Part shown: positions 38,872 to 47,064 of the stretch, in pieces
Numbering within the stretch: position 1 is the stretch's first letter
Layout of the letters: each line of letters opens with the position of its first letter
Source of the DNA: Rhodobacter huangdaonensis
Lineage (GTDB): Bacteria > Pseudomonadota > Alphaproteobacteria > Rhodobacterales > Rhodobacteraceae
Direction of reading: 5' to 3'
Assembly (NCBI RefSeq): GCF_004022465.1
Contig: NZ_SAVA01000008.1
Location: forward strand, 173,545-237,544
Length of the DNA: 64,000 nucleotides
Notes under the pieces: model-generated
Seen by the model: the letters and a program-made list of their open reading frames with translations, nothing else
The model's database searches: none
What the model was told of the DNA's origin: nothing
Made by a program: the position numbers and the translations under genes

Positions 38872-39389
38872 TGCTGGGCTTCGTGACGATTGCCGAGAAG
38901 GGCGAGGCGGACCGGCTGCTGGCCGATTTCGCCGCGGGTCTTGAGGCCGCAGGGCGCCCCGTCGTCGCCATGGTCCGCGCCGAGCTGCCGGCCGCGCGCG
39001 CCTGCGAGATGGCGTTGCGGCTTTACCCCTCGGGAGAGGTCGCGCCGATCTCGCAATCGCTGGGCGCGGGCGCCGATGCCTGCACGCTCGATGCCGGCGC
39101 GCTCGAGGCGGCGGTGATGACCACCGCGGCGGCGCTTGCGGCGGCGGCTCCCGGCGCGCCGCTGATCCTGAACAAGTTCGGCAAGCAGGAAAGCGAGGGC
39201 CACGGCAGCCGCGCGCTGATCGCTGCCGCGCTCGAGGCCGGGCATCCGGTGCTGATTTCGGTGCCGCCGGCGACGCGCACGGCCTTCCTCGACTTCGCCG
39301 GCGATCTCGCGACCGAACTGGCCCCCGAGCCGCAGGCGCTCGGCGACTTTCTGGCGCAGCTCTGCGACGGATCTTTCAAACCGCTTTGA
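38871..39389 (+). CDS. DUF2478 protein
   Basis: 172 residues, again TGATG-coupled to the gene before. MLGFVTIAEKGEADRLLADFAAGLEAAGRPVVAMV, LDAGALEAAVMTTAAALAAAAPGAPLILNKFGKQESEGHGSRALIAAALEAGHPVLISVPP is the DUF2478 signature, whose fold resembles THEP1/NTPases but without a standard Walker A loop. In other genomes the family is found with molybdate transport genes. Here it ends the RNA methyltransferase-PIN unit, so its usual role is not indicated by context. Confidence 0.8.
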   Translation: MLGFVTIAEKGEADRLLADFAAGLEAAGRPVVAMVRAELPAARACEMALRLYPSGEVAPISQSLGAGADACTLDAGALEAAVMTTAAALAAAAPGAPLILNKFGKQESEGHGSRALIAAALEAGHPVLISVPPATRTAFLDFAGDLATELAPEPQALGDFLAQLCDGSFKPL

Positions 39390-39455
39390 CCTCGGCATCC
39401 GGGGGACTAGACTGTTGCGCAACGCGTCGCTAGAACGCGGACAGTTAGCGCTAAC
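39386..39455 (+). promoter_or_regulatory. zwf promoter with CceR-type operator
   Basis: TTGACC (39386-39391), 16 bases, TAGACT (39408-39413). The perfect palindrome GTTAGCGCTAAC at 39444-39455 lies about 24 bases downstream of the expected transcription start and 14 before the ATG. It is identical to the edd operator, so one regulator should repress both. Confidence 0.65.
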
Positions 39456-39468
39456 ATCGGAGAGGTTC

Positions 39469-40935
39469 ATGGTTTCGCGCGTCATCCCGGTGGACCCGTT
39501 CGACGTGGTGGTTTTTGGGGCCACCGGCGACCTGTCCACCCGCAAGATCCTGCCGGCGCTCTACCGGCGCTTCTATGCCGGGCAGATCCCGCCCGAGGCG
39601 CGGATCATCGGCGCCGCCCGCACCGAGCTCGATGCCGAGGGCTTCCGCGCCCTCACCCGGGCTGCGATCGCCGAACATGTCGGCGCGGCGAAGCGCGATC
39701 CGGAGCAGATCGAGGCCTTCCTGAATTGCGTCGATTACGTTCCGGTCGACGCCACCGGCACCAGCGGCTGGCAGGAGCTGAAGGCGATGATCCGGCCCGG
39801 CGTGGTGAACGCCTTCTATTTCTCGGTGGCGCCGGCGCTGTTCGGCGATCTGGCCGAGCGGCTGCACGGCCACGGCATCACCACCGACGATTCGCGCATC
39901 GTGGTGGAAAAGCCCTTCGGCCGCGACCTCGCCTCGGCGCAGGCGCTGAATGCCACGCTGGCCGCGCATTTCGACGAGCATCAGATCTACCGCATCGACC
40001 ATTACCTCGGGAAGGAGACGGTGCAGAACCTGATGGCGGTGCGCTTCGCCAACATCCTGTTCGAGCCGCTGTGGAACAGCCAGTATGTCGACCATGTGCA
40101 GATCACCGTGGCCGAGACCGTGGGCGTGGGCGGGCGTGGCGGCTACTATGACCGCTCGGGCGCGATGCGCGACATGGTGCAGAACCACATGATGCAGCTT
40201 CTGTGCCTGATCGCGATGGAGCCGCCCTATCACTTCGACCCCGACGCGGTGCGCGACGAGAAGCTGAAGGTGATCCGCGCGCTGCAGCCCGCGGCGCAAT
40301 CCGACATCGTGCGCGGCCAGTACCTGCCGGTGAAGGGCGATGCCGCGCGGCGCGGCTATGTCGAGGATGTCGAGAACCCCGACAGCCGTTCGGAAAGCTA
40401 TATCGCGCTGAAGGTGCAGATCGCGAACTGGCGCTGGCAGGGCACGCCCTTCTATCTGCGCACCGGCAAGCGGCTGCGCGCGCGCACCTCGGAGATCGCG
40501 ATCACCTTCAAGCAACCGCCGCATTCGATCTTCGACGAGGCGGATGACAGCTGGCGCGAGAACGTGCTGGTGATCCGGCTGCAGCCGAACGAGGGGATGA
40601 ACCTCAAGGTGATGATCAAGGAGCCGGGCCCGGGCGGCATGCGCCTCGTGCAGGTGCCGCTCGACATGTCCTTCGCCGAGGCGCTGGGCGAGGAGGGGGC
40701 CGACATCCCCGACGCCTATGAACGCCTCATCATGGACGTGATCCGCGGCAACCAGACGCTCTTCATGCGCGGCGATGAGGTCGAGGCGGCCTGGGCCTGG
40801 ACCGACCCGATCATCGCCGGCTGGGAGGCGCGGGGGGACCGGCCGCAGCCCTATGATTCGGGCTCCTCCGGGCCCGAGGACGCGCTGATGCTGATGCACC
40901 GCGACGGCCGGCGCTGGCGCGAGATCCGCGAATGA
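39469..40935 (+). CDS. zwf: Glucose-6-phosphate 1-dehydrogenase
   Basis: 488 residues. Oxidises glucose 6-phosphate to 6-phosphogluconolactone with NADP+. Coenzyme loop VVFGATGDLSTRKILPALYRR at residues 13-33, active site YRIDHYLGKETVQNL with the Lys, and DHVQITVAETVGVGGRGGYYD. MVSRVIPVDPFD was chosen as start (RBS GGAGAGGTTC); upstream Met codons would overlap the operator. First of the zwf-pgl-pgi operon, each joined by overlapping ATGA. Confidence 0.97.
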   Translation: MVSRVIPVDPFDVVVFGATGDLSTRKILPALYRRFYAGQIPPEARIIGAARTELDAEGFRALTRAAIAEHVGAAKRDPEQIEAFLNCVDYVPVDATGTSGWQELKAMIRPGVVNAFYFSVAPALFGDLAERLHGHGITTDDSRIVVEKPFGRDLASAQALNATLAAHFDEHQIYRIDHYLGKETVQNLMAVRFANILFEPLWNSQYVDHVQITVAETVGVGGRGGYYDRSGAMRDMVQNHMMQLLCLIAMEPPYHFDPDAVRDEKLKVIRALQPAAQSDIVRGQYLPVKGDAARRGYVEDVENPDSRSESYIALKVQIANWRWQGTPFYLRTGKRLRARTSEIAITFKQPPHSIFDEADDSWRENVLVIRLQPNEGMNLKVMIKEPGPGGMRLVQVPLDMSFAEALGEEGADIPDAYERLIMDVIRGNQTLFMRGDEVEAAWAWTDPIIAGWEARGDRPQPYDSGSSGPEDALMLMHRDGRRWREIRE

Positions 40936-41603
40936 CCCTCGTCGCCTATCCCGACCGCGAGATGCTGATGGTGGCGCTGGCCGACACCATCGCCTCGCAG
41001 CTGCGCGAAACCCTCGCGCGCGAGGGGCGGGCGGTGCTGAGCGTGCCGGGCGGCACCACGCCGGGGCCGGTCTTCGACATCCTCTCGGGCGTGGCGCTTG
41101 ACTGGGAAAACATCTCGGTGCTGCTCAATGACGAACGCTGGGTGCCCGAGGACAGCCCGCGCTCGAACACCCGGCTGCTGCGCGAGCGGCTGCTGCGCGA
41201 CCGCGCGGCCGCGGCGCAGCTGGTGCCGCTTTACGCCCCCGCGCCCCGCCCCGAGGACCGGCTTGACGAGCTTGCCGCGGGCGTCGCCGCGGTGCTGCCG
41301 ATCACCGTGCTGCTGCTCGGCATGGGGGCGGATATGCACACCGCCTCGCTCTTTCCCGGCGCCGATCGGCTGGCCGAGGCGCTTGCCCCCGACGCGCCGG
41401 TGCTGATGGCCTTGTGCGCCGAGGCGGCGGGCGAGCCGCGCATCACCCTCACCGCCCCGGCCTTGCGCAGCGCGATGCACTGCCACATTCTCATCACCGG
41501 CGACGAGAAGCGTGCCGCCCTCGACCGCGCGGCACAGCTGCCCGAGGCCGAGGCCCCGGCCCGCATCGTTCTGAACACCGCCACCATCCATTGGGCCCCA
41601 TGA
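40932..41603 (+). CDS. pgl: 6-Phosphogluconolactonase
   Basis: 223 residues, DevB-type. Hydrolyses 6-phosphogluconolactone to 6-phosphogluconate, between zwf and edd. SVPGGTTPGPVFDIL and ISVLLNDERWVPEDSPRSNTRLLRERLL are the family motifs, with VLLLGMGADMHTASLFPGADRL close to the usual GxGxDGHTASLFP (Asp-Met here where most have Asp-Gly, still binding-compatible). GDEKRAAL near the end is conserved. Start codon overlaps the zwf stop by ATGA. Confidence 0.94.
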   Translation: MTLVAYPDREMLMVALADTIASQLRETLAREGRAVLSVPGGTTPGPVFDILSGVALDWENISVLLNDERWVPEDSPRSNTRLLRERLLRDRAAAAQLVPLYAPAPRPEDRLDELAAGVAAVLPITVLLLGMGADMHTASLFPGADRLAEALAPDAPVLMALCAEAAGEPRITLTAPALRSAMHCHILITGDEKRAALDRAAQLPEAEAPARIVLNTATIHWAP

Positions 41604-43213
41604 TGAACCGCTTCGACGACCTGCTCTCCCACGCTGCCGCGACGAAAGACCGGCAGATCCGGGAATTGTTCGAAAATGACAAGCGCGCTGCCGAGTTCAG
41701 CGCGGAATTTGGCGAGTTCCTGTTCGATTACTCCAAGACCTCCATCGACGAAACCGCGCGCGACCTGCTGGTTGCGCTGGCCGAGCGCTGTGGCGTTGCG
41801 GAAAAACGCGCGGCGATGTTCGCCGGTGCGAAGATCAACGAGACGGAGAATCGCGCCGTCCTGCACACCGTCTGGCGCAACATGGCGGCCGAGGTCAGTG
41901 TCGACGGGCGCGACGTGATGCCCGAGGTGCGCGCCACGCTCGGCCGGATGCAGGCCTTCGCCGAGGCGGTGCGCACGGGCCGCTTCACCGGCCAGGGCGG
42001 CGCGATCACCGATGTCGTCAACATCGGCATCGGCGGCTCCGACCTCGGCCCGGCGATGGCGACGCTGGCGCTGTCCTCCTTCGCCGACGGGCCGCGCTGC
42101 CATTTCGTCTCGAACGTCGATGGCGCGCATATCCATGACACGCTCGCGGGCCTGAACCCGGAAACGACGCTTGTGATCGTCGCCTCGAAGACCTTCACCA
42201 CGATCGAGACGATGACCAACGCCGAAACCGCGCGGAAATGGATGGCGGCCAAGGTTGCCACCCCCGCCGCGCAATTCGCCGCGATCTCGTCGGCCGTCGA
42301 CCGCACCGCGGCCTTCGGCATCGACCCGTCGCGCGTCTTCGGTTTCGAGGACTGGGTGGGCGGGCGCTATTCGGTCTGGTCGCCGATCGGGCTCAGCCTG
42401 ATGCTGGCGGTGGGCCCGGGGCATTTCGCCGAGTTCCACGCCGGCGCCGCGGCGATGGACCGCCACTTCCGCGAGGCGCCCCTTGCGGAAAACCTGCCGG
42501 TGCTGCTCGCCCTCGTGGGCATCTGGCACAATCAGGTGCAGGGCCATGCCACCCGCGCCGTGCTGCCCTATGAGCAGCGCCTGGCCCGGCTGCCCGCCTA
42601 TCTCCAGCAGCTCGAGATGGAATCGAACGGCAAGCGTGTCAGCATGGACGGGGCGGATCTGCCCTACAATTCGGGCCCGGTGGTCTGGGGCGAGCCCGGC
42701 ACCAACGGCCAGCACGCCTTCTACCAGCTCATCCACCAGGGCACGCGGGTGATCCCTTGCGAATTCCTGGTGGCCGCAACCGGGCGCGAGCCCGATCTCG
42801 AGCATCAGCACCTGCTGCTCGTCGCGAATTGCCTCGCGCAATCCGAGGCACTTTTGCGCGGCCGCTCGCTCGCCGAGGCGACCGAGATCCTGCGCAAGAA
42901 GGGGCTGACCGGCGCCGAGCTCGAACGTCAGGCGCGCCACCGCGTGTTTCCGGGCAACCGCCCCTCGACGACGCTGCTGTTCAACAAGCTGACCCCCTTC
43001 ACCCTCGGCGGCATCATCGCGCTTTATGAACACCGGGTCTTCGTCGAGGGGGTGATCCTCGGCATCAACAGCTTCGACCAATGGGGGGTGGAACTCGGCA
43101 AGGAGCTGGCGCTGGCGCTCGCCCCGGTGCTTTCGGGCGAAAGCGACGGCGCCGGCAAGGACGGCTCGACCCGCGCGCTCGCCGCCCGCATCCGCGCCCT
43201 GCGCGAGGCCTGA
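41600..43213 (+). CDS. pgi: Glucose-6-phosphate isomerase
   Basis: 537 residues. Interconverts glucose 6-phosphate and fructose 6-phosphate. NIGIGGSDLGPAMATLAL, VIVASKTFTTIETMTNA, GRYSVWSPIGLSLMLAVG, FNSGPVVWGEPGTNGQHAFYQLIHQG-like active-site Glu/His run and GVELGKELA near the end are full family motifs. ATGATGA at the pgl stop gives two in-frame ATG three bases apart; either may be used. It links upper glycolytic/gluconeogenic sugars to the ED pathway. No phosphofructokinase is present in the window. Confidence 0.97.
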   Translation: MMNRFDDLLSHAAATKDRQIRELFENDKRAAEFSAEFGEFLFDYSKTSIDETARDLLVALAERCGVAEKRAAMFAGAKINETENRAVLHTVWRNMAAEVSVDGRDVMPEVRATLGRMQAFAEAVRTGRFTGQGGAITDVVNIGIGGSDLGPAMATLALSSFADGPRCHFVSNVDGAHIHDTLAGLNPETTLVIVASKTFTTIETMTNAETARKWMAAKVATPAAQFAAISSAVDRTAAFGIDPSRVFGFEDWVGGRYSVWSPIGLSLMLAVGPGHFAEFHAGAAAMDRHFREAPLAENLPVLLALVGIWHNQVQGHATRAVLPYEQRLARLPAYLQQLEMESNGKRVSMDGADLPYNSGPVVWGEPGTNGQHAFYQLIHQGTRVIPCEFLVAATGREPDLEHQHLLLVANCLAQSEALLRGRSLAEATEILRKKGLTGAELERQARHRVFPGNRPSTTLLFNKLTPFTLGGIIALYEHRVFVEGVILGINSFDQWGVELGKELALALAPVLSGESDGAGKDGSTRALAARIRALREA

Positions 43214-43221
43214 GCCGGGCA

Positions 43222-43338
43222 GGGGGGCGCTGCCCCCCGTCCTTCGGACTCCCCCCGGAGTATTTCGGCCAGGAAAAATCATCTCGTTTTTTCTTGGAGA
43301 AAATACTCTGCGGGGGTCCGGGGGCGCAAAGCCCCCGG
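43222..43338. repeat. Composite terminator and dispersed repeat between pgi and MFS gene (copy C)
   Basis: Three elements in a row: a 7-bp hairpin GGGGGGC-GCT-GCCCCCC (43222-43238) after pgi; the imperfect inverted repeat CCCCCCGGAGTATTTCGGCC..TTGGAGAAAATACTC..CGGGGG (43251-43316); and a hairpin CCGGGGGC-GCAAA-GCCCCCGG (43318-43338) before the convergent MFS stop. The middle part is the same family as 34280-34346. Confidence 0.75.
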
Positions 43339-43346
43339 TTCTGCTT

Positions 43347-44579
43347 CTATCGCGTTTCCCTCGGTCGCAGCACCAGCCAGATCAGCGCCGCGCCGGCGAG
43401 CGTCAGGAAGGGCAGCATCGCCAGGTTCACCGCCTGCCAGCCCGCCTGCGGATCGCCCGCCGAGGCACAGTTCATCAGGCTGCCCGAGCTGAGCGAGGCG
43501 AGGAACACGCCGCCGAAGACGACGAAATCGTTCATCCCCTGCACATGGCCACGCTCGTCGGCGGTGTGTGCCGAGGCGAGCATCGCGGTCGAGCCGATGA
43601 AGCCGAAGTTCCAGCCCAGCCCCAGCAGCATCAGCGCCAGGAAGAATTTCTCGATCTCGACCCCGCTCATCGCCACCGCGCCCGAGGCGGCCAGGATCAC
43701 CAGGCCGATGCCGACGATCACCTCCTTGCCGAAGCGCGCGATCAGATGGCCGGTGAAGAACGAGGGGATATACATCGCCAGCACATGCGCCGAGACGATA
43801 TTGGCGGCATCCCCCGCCTCGAAGCCGCAGCCCACCACGGCGAGCGGGGTCGAGGTCATCACGAGGTTCATCAGCGCATAGCTGACCATGCCGCAGATCA
43901 TCGCCACCGCGATCACCGGGTCCTTCAGAAGCTCGCGCCGGCTGCGGCCGGGATGGGCGACGCCCTTCGCCCGCCGCCCGGGGGCCGGGATGTCGAGGAA
44001 GGCGAAGAGGAGCGGCCCCAGCAGGTTGATGCCGATGATCGCGAGATAGGTCGCCATGAACGGCACGACCATCGCCTGGGCGGTGAATTTCACCAGCTGC
44101 GGGCCGATGATCGCGGCGGCAAGCCCGCCCGCCATCACGTAGGAAATCGCCTTCGGCTGGAACTCGGGGCTGGCGCCATCGGTCGCGGCAAAGCGATAGA
44201 AGCCCTGCGCCGACATGTAGACGCCGGTCAGCATCGAGCCCGCCATGAAGAGGGCGAAGGACCCGATGTAAAGCGCATAGGCCGCGATCGCCGCGCCGAT
44301 CCCGCCCGCGAGCGTTGACAGGATGAAGCCCGCGCGCCGCCCCTTTGCCGCCATGAATTCCGACATCGGTTGTGCCGAGAGCACCGAGCCGAGCACGATC
44401 ATCGAGAGCGGCAGGGTGGAGAAACACGGGTTCGGCGCCAGCGACTGGCCGGCCAGCCCGCCCACGGTGAAGATCATCGACATCTGCGCGCCAAGGAGGG
44501 CCTGGGCGAGCACGAGGACGGCGACGTTGCGCTTTTCGCGCGCGTCGGGGCCGGCGGGGGGAGAGGCGAGATCGGTCAT
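43347..44579 (-). CDS. MFS transporter
   Basis: 410 residues, about 12 membrane segments with a central loop GRRAKGVAHPGRSRRELL joining two six-helix halves. Opening KRNVAVLVLAQALLGAQMSMIFTVGGLAGQSLAP, then MSEFMAAKGRRAGF, a D/G..GRR-type loop between helices 2 and 3 in the MFS position. Substrate unknown; the closest general memory is of MFS families that export drugs or bacteriochlorophyll-like or sugar compounds, without a specific match. The ATG MTDLASPP was preferred to a TTG two codons upstream. Confidence 0.82.
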   Translation of the reverse strand: MTDLASPPAGPDAREKRNVAVLVLAQALLGAQMSMIFTVGGLAGQSLAPNPCFSTLPLSMIVLGSVLSAQPMSEFMAAKGRRAGFILSTLAGGIGAAIAAYALYIGSFALFMAGSMLTGVYMSAQGFYRFAATDGASPEFQPKAISYVMAGGLAAAIIGPQLVKFTAQAMVVPFMATYLAIIGINLLGPLLFAFLDIPAPGRRAKGVAHPGRSRRELLKDPVIAVAMICGMVSYALMNLVMTSTPLAVVGCGFEAGDAANIVSAHVLAMYIPSFFTGHLIARFGKEVIVGIGLVILAASGAVAMSGVEIEKFFLALMLLGLGWNFGFIGSTAMLASAHTADERGHVQGMNDFVVFGGVFLASLSSGSLMNCASAGDPQAGWQAVNLAMLPFLTLAGAALIWLVLRPRETR

Positions 44580-44644
44580 GGCCAAGGCCTAGCCTTCCGC
44601 GCAGGGGCTGGCAAGCGCCGCGACAATCGGGCAGGGTGGGCGCC

Positions 44645-45277
44645 ATGGTTGGACGGATCATCACCACCGAAGACGATGTGGCCGAGGGCGCGGCCTGGCT
44701 TGCCGCGCGCGAGCCGGCCTTCGCGCGCGCGCTCGACACCACCGGCCCCTGGCCGCTGCGCCGCCGTGCCGACGGCTTCGAGGCGCTGCGCGACGCGATC
44801 ATCGGCCAGCAGGTCTCGGTCGCGGCGGCGAATGCGATCCGGGGCAAGGTTCTGGCCGCAGGGTTCGGCGCCGAGGCGGCGCTGGCCTCGGCCTCGGAAG
44901 AGGCTCTGCGCGGCTGTGGGCTCTCGCGGCAGAAGGTGCGCTATCTGCAGGCGCTGGCGGGCTCGGGCATCGACTTCGCCGCGCTGCGCGGGCTTCCCGA
45001 CGAGGAGGTGATCGCGACGCTGCTGCCGCTTCCGGGCATCGGGCGCTGGACCGTCGAGATGTATCTGATCTTCGCGCTTGGCCGCGCCGATGTCTTCGCC
45101 GTCGACGATCTGGCGCTGGCCGAGGCGGCGCGGCTGCTCTTCGATCTGCCCGAGCGGCCGAAGCGGCGCGTCTTCAACGACCTTGCCGCCGCCTGGTCGC
45201 CCTGGCGGGCGGTTGCGGCGCGCGGCCTTTGGGCGTGGTATGCGGCGATGAAACAACGAGAGGGAGTGGCGCCATGA
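44645..45277 (+). CDS. DNA-3-methyladenine glycosylase II family (AlkA-type)
   Basis: 210 residues; removes alkylated purines from DNA. Lacks the N-terminal TATA-like domain of E. coli AlkA, as many bacterial homologues do. Helix-hairpin-helix GLPDEEVIATLLPLPGIGRWTVEMYLIFALGR with catalytic Asp-155 in FAVDDLALAEA; earlier DAIIGQQVSVAAANAIRGKV. The ATG has CAGGGTGG upstream; a GTG three codons earlier is possible. ATGA-coupled to an esterase gene that follows. Confidence 0.92.
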   Translation: MVGRIITTEDDVAEGAAWLAAREPAFARALDTTGPWPLRRRADGFEALRDAIIGQQVSVAAANAIRGKVLAAGFGAEAALASASEEALRGCGLSRQKVRYLQALAGSGIDFAALRGLPDEEVIATLLPLPGIGRWTVEMYLIFALGRADVFAVDDLALAEAARLLFDLPERPKRRVFNDLAAAWSPWRAVAARGLWAWYAAMKQREGVAP

Positions 45278-45936
45278 CGCGCGAGCTGAAATCGGGGCGC
45301 GTGGCGCCGCAGTCGGGCGAGGTGAAATCGCTCGTCGTGTTCCTGCACGGCTATGGTGCGGACGGGGCGGATCTGCTGGGCCTCGCCGAGCCGCTTGCCC
45401 CGCACCTGCCCGACACGCTTTTCATCGCCCCCGACGCGCCCGAGCCCTGCGCCGGCAATCCGTTCGGCCGGCAGTGGTTCCCGATCCCGCGGCTTGACGG
45501 CTCGTCCGAGGCCGAGGCTGCCGAGGGGCTGGCGCGCGCGGCCGGGGACCTGAACGCCTTCCTTGACGGGCTGCTTGCCGCCGAGGGGCTGAGCCCGTCG
45601 CAGCTCGCGCTTGTGGGCTTCTCGCAGGGCACGATGATGTCGCTCGAGGTGGCGCCGCGGCGGGCCGAGCCGGTGGCCTGTGTCGTTGCCTTCTCGGGGC
45701 GGCTGCTGCGGCCCGAGGCGCTGGCGGCGGAGACGGTGTCTAGGCCGCCGGTGCTGCTGCTGCATGGCGACGCCGATCCGATGGTGCCGTTCGAGGAGAT
45801 GAGCGTGGCGGGCGACGCGCTGGTGGCGGCCGGATTCGAGACCTACGGCCATGTGATGAAGGGCACGGGGCACGGCATTTCGCCCGACGGGCTGAGCGTG
45901 GCGCTGGCCTTCCTGAAGCAGTATCTGCCTGGCTGA
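45274..45936 (+). CDS. Phospholipase/carboxylesterase family hydrolase
   Basis: 220 residues, alpha/beta hydrolase of the Abhydrolase_2 (acyl-protein thioesterase-like) group. Catalytic triad: Ser-117 in ALVGFSQGTMMSLE, Asp-168 in LHGDADPMVPFE, His-200 in GTGHGISPDG. Oxyanion region VVFLHGYGADGADLLGLAEP. Cytoplasmic, no signal peptide. Substrate unknown: small esters or lysophospholipids are typical. The start overlaps the glycosylase stop. Confidence 0.9.
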   Translation: MTRELKSGRVAPQSGEVKSLVVFLHGYGADGADLLGLAEPLAPHLPDTLFIAPDAPEPCAGNPFGRQWFPIPRLDGSSEAEAAEGLARAAGDLNAFLDGLLAAEGLSPSQLALVGFSQGTMMSLEVAPRRAEPVACVVAFSGRLLRPEALAAETVSRPPVLLLHGDADPMVPFEEMSVAGDALVAAGFETYGHVMKGTGHGISPDGLSVALAFLKQYLPG

Positions 45937-46031
45937 TCCGCGCCTTGCCCGGAAAACGGGCAGCTGTCATATCCCTGTCGTGCCGCCATGCGATCCATGC
46001 TGCATGGCGGCGAGGTCGCAGATCGCGATGC

Positions 46032-46059
46032 TTGCCAGACGCGGAACGCCATATATAGT
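46032..46059 (+). promoter_or_regulatory. Candidate promoter for the HNH endonuclease gene
   Basis: TTGCCA, 16 bases, TATAGT, 68 bases before the ATG. Good match to the housekeeping consensus in an otherwise GC-rich intergenic stretch. Confidence 0.55.
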
Positions 46060-46127
46060 TGAGACATGGCAGGGGCGGGCTCCCCGCCCCGGTGCCGGAT
46101 CGGCGACAGGGCGGAAGTGGGGTGCAT

Positions 46128-46727
46128 ATGCTGGACCATGGCGACAGGTCGGAGTTTCGAACGCAATTCGTGCGTGAGCCATCGGCGCTGCGCCATTATC
46201 CGGCGCTGGTGCTGAATGCCGATTTCCGGCCGCTCAGTTACTACCCGCTCTCGCTCTGGCCCTGGCAGGAGACGATCAAGGCGGTCTGCCTCGACCGGGT
46301 TTCGATCCTCGCCGAATACGAGGAGGTGGTGCGCTCGCAAAGAGAGGCGATACGCATCCCCTCGGTGGTCGTGCTGAAAGAATTCGTCCGTCCTCAGAAG
46401 CGCGTGGCTTTCACGCGCTTCAATCTTTTTCTGCGGGACGGTTTTTGCTGCCAGTATTGCGGCTCGAAGGGGGATCTGACCTTCGACCATGTCGTGCCGC
46501 GCTCGAAGGGCGGGGTGACAAGCTGGGAGAATGTCGTCGCCGCCTGTGCGCCGTGCAACCTGAAGAAGGCCAACAAGTCGCTGCGCGCCTCGGGGCTGCG
46601 GCTGAAGCAGGCGCCGAAGGCGCCAACGCCGGGCGAGATGCATGAGGCCGGGCGGCGCTTCCCGCCGGGGCATCTGCACGAAAGCTGGATCGACTTTCTC
46701 TACTGGGACGCCGAGCTCGACGAATGA
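46128..46727 (+). CDS. HNH endonuclease
   Basis: 199 residues. N-terminal half ALRHYPALVLNADFRPLSYYPLSLWPWQETIKAVCLDRVSIL, common to a widely conserved HNH family in alphaproteobacteria. Nuclease core: zinc pairs Cys-108/Cys-111 and Cys-140/Cys-143, DHVVPRSKGG with His-121, and Asn-135 in NVVAACAPCN, so the active site is complete. C-terminal HESWIDFLYWDAELDE is conserved in the family. No methyltransferase or toxin partner lies beside it; role in repair or defence is unknown. Confidence 0.9.
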   Translation: MLDHGDRSEFRTQFVREPSALRHYPALVLNADFRPLSYYPLSLWPWQETIKAVCLDRVSILAEYEEVVRSQREAIRIPSVVVLKEFVRPQKRVAFTRFNLFLRDGFCCQYCGSKGDLTFDHVVPRSKGGVTSWENVVAACAPCNLKKANKSLRASGLRLKQAPKAPTPGEMHEAGRRFPPGHLHESWIDFLYWDAELDE

Positions 46728-46754
46728 GGCGGCAGGGCCCGGCCCGGGGCCGGG

Positions 46755-46922
46755 TTATTCGACCCTGGCAATCAGCCGCATCAGCGCCGCCGCGCACAGC
46801 AGCGCGATCGCCAGAGCCGCAAGCGGCACCCCCGCTTTCGCGGCCATCCACAGCGTCACCCCGGCGGCCAGGATCACCGCACAGATCAGCAGCAGGAAAT
46901 GGGGCAGGGGTATCGGTTCCAT
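46755..46922 (-). CDS. Small two-helix membrane protein (55 aa)
   Basis: 55 residues: MEPIPLPHFLLLICAVILAAGVTLWMAAKAGVP followed by LAALAIALLCAAALMRLIARVE, two hydrophobic segments with a short turn. The ATG has an excellent RBS (AGGAGGCCCGCG). Convergent with the HNH gene. No family is known to me; small hydrophobic proteins like this are common and under-annotated. Confidence 0.65.
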   Translation of the reverse strand: MEPIPLPHFLLLICAVILAAGVTLWMAAKAGVPLAALAIALLCAAALMRLIARVE

Positions 46923-47037
46923 CGCGGGCCTCCTGATCCATACTATGGGCATCCGCGGCGCAAAGGAAAAGCCCCCTGTGCACGCGCAGCACGGCAGTGC
47001 CCATCACGCTTGAGTGCGCGCGAATCGGCTTGAACAT

Positions 47038-47052
47038 GTTCCTGCTTTGTTC
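47038..47052 (+). promoter_or_regulatory. LexA (SOS) box before the radical SAM gene
   Basis: GTTC-CTGCTTT-GTTC, an exact match to the GTTC-N7-GTTC direct-repeat box established for alphaproteobacterial LexA in Rhodobacter. It ends 12 bases before the start codon, overlapping where the transcript should begin, so LexA binding would block it. Confidence 0.7.
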
Positions 47053-47064
47053 CAGATTCGGCGC

